Shown piece after piece: positions 25,514 through 39,510 of a DNA stretch of 64,000 bases. Every line of letters begins with the position of its first letter. The first letter of the stretch is position 1. The translations under genes were made by a program, and so were the position numbers. This DNA comes from Archilochus colubris (taxonomy: Eukaryota > Chordata > Aves > Apodiformes > Trochilidae): NCBI GenBank assembly GCA_023079485.1, contig CM041084.1, positions 121,570,467 through 121,634,466 on the forward strand. The letters run 5' to 3'. The notes below the pieces were generated by a model, which had not been told where the DNA came from, ran no database searches, and saw nothing but the letters and a program-made list of their open reading frames with translations.

Positions 25514-28427
25514 TATAACCCTGGAACAAACAGCCATAAAGACTCAAGCTAGATCATGTATCTGCACATAACTATCTACATGCAAGCAGACACAGAGGTA
25601 CATATTTGTGGTTTACAATATTCCTGGCTTTTTAGAGGAGGTATCTGATGAATGAATTTTCTAGTTATAAGCAGTCTGTGAGCAGCAATGACTCATTTAT
25701 CTCCAGTACTGAATTGTGAATAAAACCAGTTATTTAGGGAATAAAAACTTCTATGAAATTTTATGAGGAATTGTCCAGGTAGTCTTCTCTGAATATACCA
25801 TTTCCTTTTCGGGTGGAAGAAAAAAAACTTTGCTCTTTGCAATCTTCTTAAACACCTGCTCCATAGTCCACCACTAACTGCAGCACTGCCAGACTGAATG
25901 GTAGAAAAATCATGGTTTATGTCTCCAAATTAGGAGATCAGATTATGTACCATTAGATTTCTTTTTAAAATTGTGGTGTCAAGCTACTTTCCTCTCCAGG
26001 ATCTGAGCCATTAGTGCAGCTGAATGAGTAGCAGTTTCTGAATATTCCAATAGTATTTTCTGAATAATTTCCTACTTGTAACACAAGTTGTGAAATCATC
26101 AGCTTGCTGATTAATTCAGCATTGGAAAAATAAGACAACTTCTCCAGAGAATCAAAAGCCATTTTGCCATACACTGATTTGGCTATTGGAAAATACAATA
26201 AAAGCTGGACTGGAAACTAGAGTCATCTTAGCAGATTAGTGCTTCATTGTCTATCACTTTTATGAAACAACATTTTTTGAAGTCAGATATCATAAATCAT
26301 TATTGATTTTCTCAAAGTAAATTTTGTTCAGGTCTTTGTCCATGACCTCAAAACTGCATTGTAGATGAGAACAGAAAGCTCAGACTTTCCAGGACTGAAA
26401 AGTGAATAGCAGGAAGGAAGTATGGTTTTACAGCTGTGGAAGCTGTACTTTCTGGTAGTGTGAATGTTATCTAAGCAAAGACTACATGATAAAGACTTGT
26501 ATTACTATATACCAATGATGTTAGTGATGTGGATGAAATAAAATAAATATTATAATGATAATAAATGCATTTTTCTAGCATAGAGGTCTTCTTAATTAGG
26601 ATTTACTCTCAAAACACCAGCTTAAACATAGGAGAGATTTCATGCATTGGTCACTCAGGCTTGGAATGCACTGTTCATGGAACCCTAGTTCTTCAGTAGA
26701 AAGGGCATTTCTGGGGTTAACTTGGCCAAGGAGACAGATTTGTCAGTTGCATTGTGCACTTCTGTCAAATGCAAATGCAGAAATACAATAGGATGCAGTT
26801 TTCATGAGTGGTGTAGAGTGTATGACAAAATCCCTTTTCAGCGACTAAATAGCAGCTCAATAAATAACCCTGCTAAAGGGAAGGAATTTATTGTTTTTAA
26901 AGGTGAGATGTGTGAAAGCTTCTATTGTACTTGATTTCCACCTCCTTTTTTAACAACATAAAGTTGGAGAGTGGAAAAATATAATTAATAGTTTGGGATT
27001 TCTGAAGCTCTGCCATAAAAAAAAAATCTTGCACAAACTGGCTTGTCTCCATCAACAAAAATTAAATTTCAGAGGAACCTAAAAGAAGATTTAAACCTTT
27101 CATTATGGGAAACAATAAGCACAATTGAGATGTCTGTCTTGCCACACATAAATGATCTAATATATCACTTGGTTAGGAATGGATGATTATACTACTTCAG
27201 AACCTGATAAACTTTTCCTAAATTCAGCTTTTCTAAAAGGGTTACAAAACATATTTTTATCAAGCAGATGATAAAAAGTGAAAGAAAACACTTTTCAGAC
27301 AGTACATGCAATTAACCTGGGGAAATAACTGTCAAAGGGTGTCATTGAAGTCACTTGATTATTCGAACCTTAACAAGGTGAGATTTGAATATGAGCAATA
27401 GGAATACTGAGTACCACATTAAATTGGGAAAAATATGGGGTAGCTTTGTGCACCCTCAAGTGTCAGTACAGAAGCCAGTAACTAACTGATCATGGTTAAG
27501 AAATTTTATCAGCAAAGTGGTTCAGAACTGTCCACTGATATGCCTCTGAATCAAGTTCTACCTATCCATCAGAAACACTCCTACGGGATGAGATGTCTGT
27601 GGTTCAGGGCACAGTGTAGTACCTAATAGTCCACTTCTCCTAAAACTTTCCTGTGCAGTCAAGAACCATTCAGTGGGGTATTCATTGCACTCAGTTTAAA
27701 TGGAAAGAAAAATGTCCATTTGGGCTTTTTTGCATGTAGTGAGTGAAGGCATGTAAATTGGTTCACCCAAGGTTTGTGTTGAGTAGAGGTCTACAGCTCA
27801 GCCAGAGCCCTTCTCACTCCCAGTTAAAAATCCATACCTATTGTGCACCTTCAAGTCATCAAAAATATAATTAGTAACAGTTTAGTTTCTGGTTTGCCCG
27901 TCTTCTGAGTATTTCCTTGTATGCATGGTAATTTTAATGGAACACAACCTATACCCTTATTTTTCTTTCTCCTTTATACTGTACATATGAATTAGGAAGT
28001 ACTCTCTTTTACCCTATCGGACCTTGCATCACGTTTTCTAGAAATATCTGCTACATGTATTGTTTTCATCTGTTTTTAATGTTAGTAGGTCTAGCATTAG
28101 CTTAATACCAAGTTTTCTCTGTGGATCAAAATCTGGCCATACATGAATATAGAGCTAACGCATCATTTCTATATGGAATGAGTTTTAATAAAAGAAAAAA
28201 AATATTTGGGGCCAATTTATCCCTCTAAAATATAATTGTTACGATTAGCACTGGAATTACTTCTTTCACTTCCAAAATAATTAAATAATGAGGGAAAAAA
28301 TTGTTCACTCACTGCATAATGAATCCATCCAACAGGGCACAATAGGAACAGTCATATTAAAACCTGGATCATTACCCTTCTTTTCCTGCAATTAAGGGCT
28401 CCACAGGATGTGGATGTTCCATTGATA
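25514..28427. other. Unassigned AT-rich non-coding DNA
   Basis: No exon, RNA gene or transposon recognised. Short AT-rich patches occur, for example 26536-26570. Confidence 0.65.
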
Positions 28428-28493
28428 TCAGTCAGTCTAATAACACTTTAATTATTTTTAAAAGTCAGATAAGACTGACTTTTAAATGACTGA
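28428..28493. repeat. Compound palindrome with perfect 12-bp arms
   Basis: The inner arms TTTAAAAGTCAG (28457-28468) and CTGACTTTTAAA (28475-28486) are perfect reverse complements around a six-base loop. A second pair, TCAGTCA (28428-28434) with TGACTGA (28487-28493), extends the stem if a 22-base bulge on the left is looped out. It could fold in RNA or DNA, but no terminator or RNA-gene context is seen. Confidence 0.85.
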
Positions 28494-30232
28494 CATGCAG
28501 AGCCTGAAATAAAACTAGCTCAATATTGTCACCCAGACACGTCAGCTTACCTTCTCCCTGCTTGCATATGCTTTCAGAAAATATGTGAGCAGAACATGAG
28601 TGCAAGTACCACATGCTCTAATGCTATCTTACTGAGAAGTAACTCTATGTCTATCATGTCATTTGTTTCCTTTAACTATTCCTGAGGGATTAGTTTGACT
28701 AGCCTATTGCTTCATGTTTGGATAATGTGGCTAATCCTTTCCAGTTTCATTATTCTAATCACTCGCAAGCTGGCTCCCTTTTGCCTGACTATATGGCAGC
28801 CAGACAGTGCTGCTTTCCTTTGTAAAGTGGCATGCACTGAAAATGCAGAACACCTTTTTTTTGTAGCCTCTGTTTAAAAGCAAGGTTTGGCAGCTGGTTT
28901 AGTGTATGTTTCAAAACTACATAGACAGAAGGCCCTTTGGGAGATGATGCTTTGCATCAGGCTGTCTTCTTAGATCAGTGCAGACTTTTTAGATTTTCAC
29001 TTCCAATTGCATTCTATCCATAATTTCTGTGTTTAATTGCTAGATATAAATGTGTATGCCACTGAAATATCTGAAAACTTTGAAAGGTTTCATTTTAAAG
29101 TGTCCCTCTGGTGGTATAATACACATTGTAAGAAAAAGATATGTTGGTATTACACACGCTCCACACAATCCCTCTCTGATTTCCATGTCATGTTTGCACA
29201 GCTAACTAGTAAAAACATGTTTGTGCTGTCCTTACTATTTCAAATTCAGTGTAACTAACAAAAAAGATCAACGGGCATTTTCCTCTGCTTTATGCATAAC
29301 CATACAAAAGTCATTGTACCTGGCCTGAGAAAACAAATTTAGACAAGACTTCACTGAGCATAGAAGACACCTTAAATGATGCAGCAAGAGACAAAACAGT
29401 TTGTCAGTTGTTTTAGGAGGGTAAAACATTTGAAAAGTTAGAGGGAGTATTCAGATTTTATACCTGATCACAAGAAGAATTTACCACAGACAAAACCTCT
29501 TTTCCTTCCACTATTTTCTACTTGATGAAATGTTTCTCAGCTTCGGATGCATCTAGAAAACTGAGGCAATGATTCACACCTACCTGGATGCTCTTATTGA
29601 AGACATCTGAAACTGTATTTTTATATTTGTCAGAAGTTCAATAGCACTCACTACTTCCATTATGAAGATGAGAAACCTGAGCTGTAAAGAGGTGAATTGT
29701 CAGCTCTGAAAATTTCACCCCAATTACTGTGACCTAAACTAAACTTCTCATATCATCTTGAGCTTATACCTGAAAAGAAGCTTTCCACAATTTTTTAAAT
29801 GCTGTCTACTGAAAGAATGTCAATCTTTTTCTCCTTTGAGCAGAACCCCAAATTATGGATTTATCTGATGCAAAAAAATGGTAGAAGGAATTTAAACATC
29901 ATCTCATATTCCTCCTGGTGTTTTTCCAAGTGCCTTGATTTCTTCAGAAAGTATCCTAAGTCCATTTATTTGGCTTCACCTCCAAATTGCCTACTGCATC
30001 TGCCTAGATCTGCACTTCGCACTTTGAAAATGATCAGTTCCATCAGTCACAGAAATTTTCTGTTCTCTCTTTTGCCAATGGGAAATGCTCCTTTCCCAAT
30101 AAAAACCTTCAGCAGGCATTGCATGCTTTCCCAGAGCTTTTCAATATACAGATTATCTTTCTCATATACAGGTGTAAGAGAGTATTGGATGATTTTCTTT
30201 TTTGACCTCCACAGAGTTTTGTTCCTTCTTTA
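28494..30232. other. Unassigned non-coding DNA
   Basis: No transposon or gene recognised. The longest open frame in the window begins here (29799-30332, 177 codons, plus strand). Its product is rich in Ser, Leu, Ile and Phe with no domain I know, and no splice or promoter context supports it, so it is not called as a gene. Confidence 0.6.
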
Positions 30233-30268
30233 TGCAAGTAAAGTAATTTGTGCAAGTAAAGTAATTTT
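30233..30268. repeat. 18-bp tandem duplication
   Basis: TGCAAGTAAAGTAATTTG at 30233-30250 is repeated immediately at 30251-30268 with one mismatch at the last base. It is a simple local duplication that adds an in-frame six-residue repeat to the 177-codon open frame spanning it. Confidence 0.92.
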
Positions 30269-33200
30269 GTGTAAATTTATTCAGTGTAGTTTAATCTGCC
30301 TGGTCCTACAAGATCTGTCTATTTCACACTAAAACTTGCTAAGATGTTTTTAAAATGTCACACAGAAGACATCTATCAATGGCTCTGAACTTAGATTTCA
30401 TCTCAACTATGGACCTGTCCTCAAGTATAATAAACAATAACAGATGAGACACCTGCATTAAATATTTGTTTGATTTTAATTATTTGTTGTAAAGGCATGG
30501 GACAGAAGGTGTGAAGTGGGCTTTGCATTGGCCCTCATTGCAAATCTTAATATTAATGTGAAACTTAGATTAGTGACCCTATCTCAAGCAACAGTTTAAG
30601 TCCACTGCTACTCAACAACCCACACAGTACATGATGCCATTGTTTGCCAGTATTTAGTATTATGATCTGTAATTTGGGTAATGTCTGTTATCAACTAAAC
30701 ATCAGAGAAATTCAAACTCCTGCCAGCCTCTGCTGAGATGATCAGGTTGGGAAAAGCAGACTTTCTTGAGTCTAGAGTTGAGAGGAATTCACAAGTCTGT
30801 GATGAATCCTGTATGTTTGTCAAACCCCACTGATAGGTTCCTATTTGTTGATAATTAAGTGGATATTTAAAAAAAAAAAATTAAGGGGAAATGTACAATT
30901 GCTTTAAATCCAGGGTTCTATATTTTTTTTCTTTTGCCATCATCATAAACATACTGTGTTGTCATAAATATACATTTTCAATTTTCTGAGGGAAAAAAAC
31001 TTGTTATTCTCTGTGTTGCTTGATAAAATAGGTCAAGAATGAAAGGTTTAAGTGACTGAGAAAAAACAGGTGGTGATTTTTCAAGCAGTTAATTGAAATC
31101 TGGTTAATTGTTTCTATTGCACTCTCAGGGAGGGAAACATAAAATGAAAACCAAGCTACTTGATAGAATCAGGGTTTACTAAATCTTTTCTTCATCTGTC
31201 TGAACTGACACAAGAAAAAGAATTCAGTATTTAAGAGTCTGCAACAGGTTATGTTGTGAGATTTTGTAAGGAGAATGCACTTCCCTTAGTTACAATATTT
31301 ATTCTGTTGAATAAATACTACAGTGCTGGTTTTTTGCTTTTAAATTGGTATAAATGAAAACATAACTGTAATGTGTGTATTTTATACAACTGTCTTATTA
31401 TTTAAATGGTCTATTGTAATAGGCTAAGACCTTTTGAAACAGCAATTCCACTTACGTTATTGTGAAACTGTCACGATTCTACTCTGATTTGTTTCTGCAT
31501 GTACGGAGTCCTTCTATCGCTCCTTCAGTTTAAAAATAAATAAATAAAGTTCTTTTGCCTAGAATTTAAAGATTTTACCTTACACAGAGAGCTGGTATTA
31601 ATGTCTCTTGTTTGATGCATTGTAGCTTTCACAGAAGATCTAGCACATCTTCACAGAAGACAAAAAAGCTTTTATAGGGCATAAGGTAGAGTCTTTAGGT
31701 GCACTGCTTTATGATACTGAAAAAGGAAAGAAGGTAGGCATGCAGAATACATTTTTTTAAACCTTTCGATGATTTTCCTTTAAAGAAAAATATCAGTATG
31801 TATTGTGAAGACATTTGATGACCTTTTTATTGTGCTTCAGTCTTAATGCTGGAGTAAAATCAATTGGAATCAATGCAGGCCACAACCTGGATGGTCTGCG
31901 GAAGATTTAAGTTTTTGATGTACTCTTGAATTTAGGATATCTGGACCATTTTCTTGGTTTTGGGTTTACTAAATACAGCTTAGGTTGCTTAATATTACTT
32001 TACAAGTACTCATAAGTCTTGACTTGGATTAAAACATTATGCTAGTGAAATCTGTGTATGTTATCTTTTCCTTTTGATGGTCCTAGCTGATCAAGTGATT
32101 TCAAATATTTTGGTGACTCTAGACCAGAGCAGCCTTGTCTGCATTAAGGAAAGGAATGCAGAACTTGCCAGTGTTACTGTAGCTCATGGGAAAAATTATA
32201 CTGATCTTGCAAGTCTGTTTCTACTCTTTAAAAATGCCATTTTCTATTTCATTTACTGTTGTGTGCACTGTCTATCTATTTAAGTGCAAATAACAGATAA
32301 TGTGGAAAGAGACTTTTTCAAACCCGCCTGATATTAAGCCATGCTTTAGCTTTATAAATATTGAATAGAAAGATTGTGAATTTGAAAACAATAGACACTG
32401 CATTCAATAGCTTTCCTACCACCAACTGCCTTATGCATTTTCTCAGAACAACTTATCATACACTAAATTAGAAGAAACAAAGAAGTTTGGATAAATATTT
32501 AAGATAGAAGTTCTCAGTTGTATGATTGCTTAGTTTGCCTATTTCTTATTGCCACCTTCAATTTGAGAATGCGTGATATTGAGAAAAGAACAAAATGTAA
32601 CAAACTTTTTCTTAAAACTATAATGGAATTTTTTTAGGAAAAATTGAAAAGAATTCTGACCTTAAAACAGTAGTACAGTTTTCTTTGTATAATAATGTTA
32701 GAAAGATTCAAATTAAGGTAATTCATAACTGAGATTAGTTTATTCACAACTCTAACCACAACTGTATCTCATCATCTCCATCACATGGAAGTGTTTCTCC
32801 CATTAAAAATAAAACGGAAAATGTATTAAAGATAAATTTCTACCACAAGTAAGGATGGAAGAGAATGTGACAGCAACCTCCCTTGTTGCTATTTGACAAG
32901 TGATTTTATTTAAATCCAAATTCTTCAGTTATTGAAGGCCAGTAAAAGTTTGCCTTTGATTTGGCTGACGCCATGATTTAGCTGTTTGGAATGCAATCAC
33001 ATGTATGGCACCACCCATTTGTGTGTGACCATTGGACATGGCATATACTGAAGCAGCAAGGATTCCTCTGGAATGGATGTAAGACTTCGACAAACATTGG
33101 AAACAACCACAGAGGGCTTAAAGTTTAATTTGCTTGATGGGAGGGGAAGGAAAACAAAATAAGTAACAGAGGTTTGGTCCTACTAGCTCTGATCATTGCA

Positions 33201-36200
33201 TGCTTGACCCAAAAAAGCAAAGGCTTAGCTTTAAGCACACAACTAATCCTACTAAAATCTTTTCTTCAGCAATATGATGCAAATAAATGCATACTTGTTA
33301 AATCCTGTAATCTTCTTTATTTGTGCTGCAAACATAGGAGCAGTGAGTGTTATTTTCAATTTGTGTTTCTAAAACACTTTTTAAACACTAGCAGTTCTTC
33401 CCTATTCCATAACTCAAGTCCAACTTCTCTTTTTTTGAGCTTAGAGTAGGGGGAAAAGAAAAGAATTTGTGCACAAATTCATAATCATATTTTTAGAAAG
33501 CTTATGTGTCTGAAAGAATAGTAAATAATTCAAGTTGCCTGTCCTAAAGTGTACAAAATTAAAATACTCTTTGCCATAATAAATACCCTTAAGAAGTTTC
33601 TGATTCTATAATTTTGCTACTAAGTCTGACCAGAGCATTGTAAATATCTCCTACAGATAATAACTCTTCTTAAATCTATGTATGGAAGCTATCAACAGTT
33701 CTATGTCACATAGATTTTTTTAGGTATCAACATGCCACAATAATTAAATACAATAATTAAAACAAAATCCACTGATTCTTCATGTGAACCACCACAGGGA
33801 AAAATTTTAAACTGAAGAAACTATTCTGGTTAGGAGATTGAGGATAATAGACAACTAAATTAGACTTTAGGCCTATCTTTGCTGTAAGTTAGATAAAATT
33901 ATTTCTCCTATTTCCCTCATTCCCTCACCTCCTATTCTTCTCCAGTCACACATTTTTTAATATGCTGTTTAAAATTTCTTCTTATAGCAATATTCTCTGT
34001 GCATATAGAGTTCTCCTTTGTTATGATAATTTTATACTATATCTCAAAAAGGATGTAGACAGTGGATTGGTATAATCTAAAAATTCCAATCAGGAAATAG
34101 AATGAAATAATCTTCATTGTCACCAACAAATTCATTGTGCTGCATCACCAGTTTTTAATGAGAACAGTAAGGAATAATATCAGTTAGTATTGAACAAATC
34201 TCACTCAGCAGTTTTTTACCCTCACAAAAGCTTTTAACTTCAAAAATTATAGTTTCAGAAGTGAGAAGCATGTTACAGTATTTTTACATATATGTACATG
34301 AATTTTAAAAGAGTAGCATGGAACAATGAACACAATAAAATTTTTCACTCTTATACCAAACATTTAAGCATGCTTCTAACCAAAGTGGTCATATAACAAA
34401 ACAGCTTCAAAGTCACTAAGAATTAACCATCAAAAAAGTCTTCCAATAGGCATTTTAATTTATTTCTCCCTTATAAACAAGATATATATTTTCCCTAACA
34501 AGGCAGTTAGAGTGGCACTTTTAAAATCTCAGACCAGTATTGAAGATTTTCTGTGGAGCATGTAAGTGCTTTCACATTTGTAAAACATATATGGATAGCA
34601 TTTCAATGAAATCCAAATAACCCCATTATTTTACATGTGCAAAAAATAGTCTGACTGGACTGCCAGTCTGTTTGCTATATTTAACAATTAGTTTAATACA
34701 CAGGCTCCTTGAGGACAAAAGACAGAAGGGCTGCCAATTTTCTGTATGGTTGGTAGATCACTCATAGCCTCAGGCTAATGAGCTGTAGTTTATTTCTCTG
34801 ACCCTTTCCTGAAATGCCTGTAACAGTGTTTGAAGTGTAGTTCTAGGGTCGCTATCATCCATCCTGATTTCACATTTCTAATTAGGCCAAATGTATTCCA
34901 ATAAAAATATAGAAAATATGAAAATGCTCTGGTATGAGTAAAATGGTGGTGATGCTATTCACTAATAACATGATAAAAATCAAACCAAACAAAAAAACCA
35001 AGGAAGGGCATCAGTGAAAACAGAGCCATGTTTTTGTAATGGATTTCCAAAAGAGCTCAGCACCAAACTGTTCCAGTTTAACCACCTAATGAGAATAGCT
35101 GCATTTTTAGAAGTCATCAGCGTCACTGACAATTTTATTCAAATATGTTAAAGGGAATAGAGTTCTTTTGAATGTTTGACCCTAGTTATGGGAATTGCTT
35201 TTCAATGGCTAACCTGACATAATGCACATGATAGATTTACAGAGCTCTCGTAAAATAAATAAATAAATAGAACAGTCTCAGATATTCATTCTGATGCTGA
35301 CAAATGATGGTGCACTAATTCACAGGAGCATGGTTATCTTGGCCCTGCTTCATCAAGGATGTGAGCTTGGACCACACAGCAATCATGCCAGTCAAGCTTG
35401 ATGGGGTGTCTTTGCTACCCATATAAGAAAACCCCTAACAAAATCATGTGGACTGTGAATTCAAACCATGGGTGGTTTATCAAGAAAATAGGAAATAATT
35501 CTTCTATGACATGAGGGGATCAGGGGGTGGAAAGGAGATATCAACATATATGGAGGTGTGTAAGCCAGAAAGAGAGAAGTGCAAGTGAAGACTTTGAGGT
35601 AGGTGTTACATGCTTTGACATTATTTTAAAATGCAGATCAAAGAGGCTACAGGGAGCACAGAAAGGGAAGGTAAGAACAGCCTAGACAAACTCTGGTCAA
35701 ACAAACTAACAAAAAAACAAAGAAGAAAAAAGCTCAAAAATCCCCAGCAAACCAAAGTAGGGTTCTGTCCAAATATATTTGAATATTTGTGTAACTTCCT
35801 GAAAAAAAATCCTAACACTCAGCATTTTTTGAAAGATTCTTTGCAGTAAATTCCACATTGGCCAGTGGTAATGTGAAATACACTTCAAAACAGATTTCTA
35901 AAAAGATACGAATAAAGGACCTACTGGCTTAAGATATGACTAACAGTATGCCTAATACTATTTCTCTATCAGTAAAGAGAATATTCAATGGTTAGTATGA
36001 TAATCACCACAGACTGCCAAACTGGCTAATTAAGAATTTCTAAGATTCTCCCCATCCTAAAGTCCTCTTACCCATCTTCCCTTGTTCCATTCTCTTCCTT
36101 CTCTGTAAATTTTTTTCTAATCCCCTGTTTCTCCTTCCCCCTTTTCTTCAGCCTCCTCCTAATTTTTCTTTCACCTGCTCTGTTTCTTACACCATTCAGA

Positions 36201-38850
36201 TGGGGTATGCTACTATGGTTTCTATTTTATTCCTGCATCTGCTCTGAGAGGAATTTCATTTAAACTTCAAGCAAATGCTGGCCATTGGCTTATGATTCAT
36301 TTGCCACAAATGTTTCTAAGAGCCTGGCAAACTGAAATACATCTTTTGATTCACTTGGAAGGTTGTGACTGACTCCTAGTCCTCCACTCCCAGCTTTAGA
36401 ATTGAGTGTAGATAAATGCAGTTCAGCTTGTTTTGTTCCTGAAATAAGTTTCTACAATGACACTTGCACCCTGGGACACTTGTTCCCTGGAGGACAGCCT
36501 CACTTTACTGAACTGCTCTCAGTTCACCAGGCACTGGTTCAGTTGTGTCAATTCTGCCTGCATCTGCAATATTTTCAAAGAGTCTGGAGCATGAACTACT
36601 TTAGGAGACTTGAAGGAAGCAACCCCTGCACTTGGCTATCCTATTGCACTGGTGACACATGACACTCTTTGTGTACCTGCCGAGTTCAATATTGTGAAAA
36701 CTGACACTCTTATTCTTGAAATGGGCCTTTTGACTGCTTTAAACCTCTAAGTTGTTAATGGATGTGTTTCCTCCCCAACAGAACTGAATAAACCTCCTTG
36801 TTTAACCTCTGTCTCTGTTGCAAAAGGCTGTGCTGAGTCCAACACTGGGCTGTGTTCTGGCACTGGTGCATCAGAAAAGAAGTGATTCCCATACAACAGA
36901 AACTTAGATGTCTGACTCTGTCTGGGGAAGAAAGCTGTCCTAGGAGCTACAAAAGCAGGAAAATAATGGCTTTATAGAATATACTAGCTAACAGAGCAGA
37001 ATTTTCAGATTCTTGCCAACACAGAAAAAAGAGAGAGTTTCATGCATCTGAACTAATGCAAGCTGAATAAAATGATTTTGAGGGACAATCACACACTCCC
37101 ACTGACAGGAGGACATTAACTGCCAGTGATGTGTAACATTTATATTTTTATCAAAGGGTTTCTGTGTAGCACAGGTGTGATCATCCCAAATTAGACTGGT
37201 GGCCAGTATATTCTATTCTTGAGTCCTTCAGCATGGACTGTAGTAGGTGTCTCTGAAGGGTATTCAGAAGCACACCATAAAATGGCTGGGAAGAATTACT
37301 TACAGAGAAAACACTTTTTCAGCTTCTCTTTTTGTCAGAGGTTAGCTTAGTTTGTGTCAAGCTACTTGTTAAGACCCTTAATAGTTTAATATGAATATTC
37401 TTACTGTTTGATGCATGGGACAAATTTTACAGAACATTCTGGGCACGTTGTTTCAATTACATACTTTATAAAATTCACTAACAGGAAGACAGAGGCACTT
37501 TCACACCAAGGCTCTCGATTTGTGCTTTTATTTAATGCTGCCTGGAGAATGGTGCTGCTGATTTTTCAAAGCTATTCTTTAGTCTGTTGCTAAGGCATAG
37601 TTTTCTTGTGCCTAAGAATACACCTGCAGACTCTGAAGAGAACTGCTGCATTTTATTATACACATGAAGTTGGCTTTTGGAAAAGCCAAAAAGGTGGGGT
37701 TTTTTTCCATATGGCAATTTTACTGAATGGAATGATTTTAAGATGACTGATCTCAAACAGAAGGATAAACAACATTCCTAGGCCATATACTAGAACCAAA
37801 ACAAGTAGCTGTAGCTTCTGCAGTCCCACCTATGACCTTTTGGAATCAAATCTTTTCCTCTCAAGTCCCCTCAAAAGCTTCAGAATTATGAAGTACTGTG
37901 TGACATCCTGTTAGTCTCAGACTAATAATACATGTTCTTGTTGTAAGATAATTAATTCCCAATATCTAAAATTAATGTATTCATTTGATGAAAAACATTG
38001 AAATTATATTAAGAAGAAGGTGAAATGGCTCCCTCCATGAACTTTGTCTAACATAATTGAAGATATCTTTGGTTCTACAATGTATGTTATAATCCATAAA
38101 GACAACGTTTTTTCTTTGTGTCAAATCAGTTAAATAAAACACAATTTTTATGGATGAATAGGAACCATCAGTGCTTTCTATCAAATTTGGTGAAGATATA
38201 AAACTGCAAGTCAGTGGAAATATCCCTAAATCTGAGAGGTATTTTCTTCTAGTTCAGGGCAGTCTTTTGTTTTGTTAATTCACTTTGAAGCCAGAGAGTT
38301 TTCTGCATGCTTCATGGTTATATGTGGGCCTGGAAACCCTGAAAGGGTTTGGAAAGCCAGGGATATGACTGAGGACCCCAGGATGGGCTGAAATGGCATC
38401 CTGGGTAAAGGGCAGTGTTGTGGGAAGCTCTTGGAGTCTTCAGTGCTCCCATGGAAAACTCAGATCTGTAATTCACATGACACCAAATATAGATTTCTAC
38501 ATTTTAGGTTTGATGTACCAAAAATATCTCTCCATGCATGTGATATTTTTTCAGGATGTACCCAGTATATGTTGTCATCGCCAAAGTGGTAAATGCCAAA
38601 TAACACATGTGGGAAAACAGTCTTTCCTTCAAGTTAGTGAATATTGAGGATGAATGTTTGAATCTAAATGACCTTCAAACATGTTTCTGTAGTGAGGTCC
38701 TGAGTTTTCACATCATGCCTGGGACAGAACCAGCAAAACCCAGAATTAATAGCAAGACTTTGTTTTGAAGTATCTGCCTATATGTCCTCTGAACCTGTGA
38801 AAGAGACAGTCAAGCTAAATGCTGGATGTGTTGAGATTTTTCCTTTCATT
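30269..38850. other. Long featureless AT-rich stretch
   Basis: About 8.6 kb contain no exon, RNA gene, LINE end or LTR that I can recognise. Small simple patches occur: A-rich at 30870-30880, (AAAT)n-like at 31535-31550 and 35250-35272, and a C/T-rich patch around 36050-36190. Open frames are at most about 90 codons. A run this long with few repeats is typical of the repeat-poor gene deserts and large introns of bird genomes. Confidence 0.65.
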
Positions 38851-39510
38851 TCACAGAATCACAGAATTATTGAGGCTGGAAAAGATAACTGAGATCGTCA
38901 AGTCTAGCCTATGACCTAACACTACCACACTGGCTAGACCATGGCACTAAATGCCATATCCAGCCTTTCCTTAAACACATCCAATGATGGTGACTCCAGC
39001 ACTTCCCTGATCTGTCCATAAGGAAGTGCTTCCTGATATCCAACCTAAACTTCCCCTGGTGCAGATTCAGGCCATGCATCTCATCCTGTCACAAGCTGCC
39101 TGGGAGAAGAGCCCTCCCTCCACCTGACTACAACCTTCTTGCAGGGAGTTGTAGAGAGTGATGAGGTCCCCCCTGAGTCTCCCCTTCTCCAGGCTACACA
39201 ACCCAGGCTCTCTTAGCCTCTCCTTATAAGACTTTCCCCCTAGTCCAGTCACCAGCATTGTTGCTCTCCTCTGAACCTACTCCAGCATCTCAATATCATT
39301 CTTGAAGTAAGGGGCCCAGAACTGTAAACAGTACTTGAGGTGAGGCCTCGCCAGCGCTGAGTACGATGGGAGAATTACATCCCTAATCCTGCTTGCCACA
39401 CTATTCCTGGTACAAGCCACCTGGGCACACTGCTGGCTCATGTTCAACCAGTTGTCAAGCAGTACTCCCAGGTTCCTCTCTTCCAGGCTGCACTAACTAC
39501 TCCTCCTGAA
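38851..39510 (-). mobile_element. CR1 non-LTR retrotransposon, 660-bp 3' fragment
   Basis: This is the longest CR1 copy in the window, reading leftward. The 8-bp terminal repeats (TCACAG, AATCACAG) are at the low-coordinate end. On the minus strand the ORF2 C-terminal region can be followed in pieces. One frame, ending at 39067, contains [21 protein letters not shown] and [20 protein letters not shown]. Nearer the 3' end SPSLDVFKERLDMAFSAMV precedes the stop. The pieces lie in frames broken by a stop and small indels, so the protein is dead. Similarity runs to roughly 39500-39510, in the region before the thumb of the reverse transcriptase, then stops; the element is 5'-truncated. Confidence 0.96.

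Noticed and set aside
25319..25537. 72-codon minus-strand open frame as a host gene
   Set aside because: It is the C-terminal remnant of CR1 ORF2 plus a few flanking codons, so it is annotated as part of the mobile element.
29650..29710. MIR-like core (GATGAGAAACCTGAGCTG near 29664)
   Set aside because: Only one short word resembles the SINE core and the flanks do not support it; too weak to list as a feature.
29799..30332. 177-codon plus-strand open frame, the longest in the window
   Set aside because: No recognised domain, hydrophobic Ser/Leu/Phe-rich AT-driven composition, an 18-bp tandem duplication inside it, and no splice or promoter context. Chance can yield about this length in 64 kb on six frames.
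36402..36662. 86-codon plus-strand open frame with several cysteines
   Set aside because: The cysteine spacing matches no zinc-binding or secreted-peptide pattern I know, and there is no signal peptide at the start.
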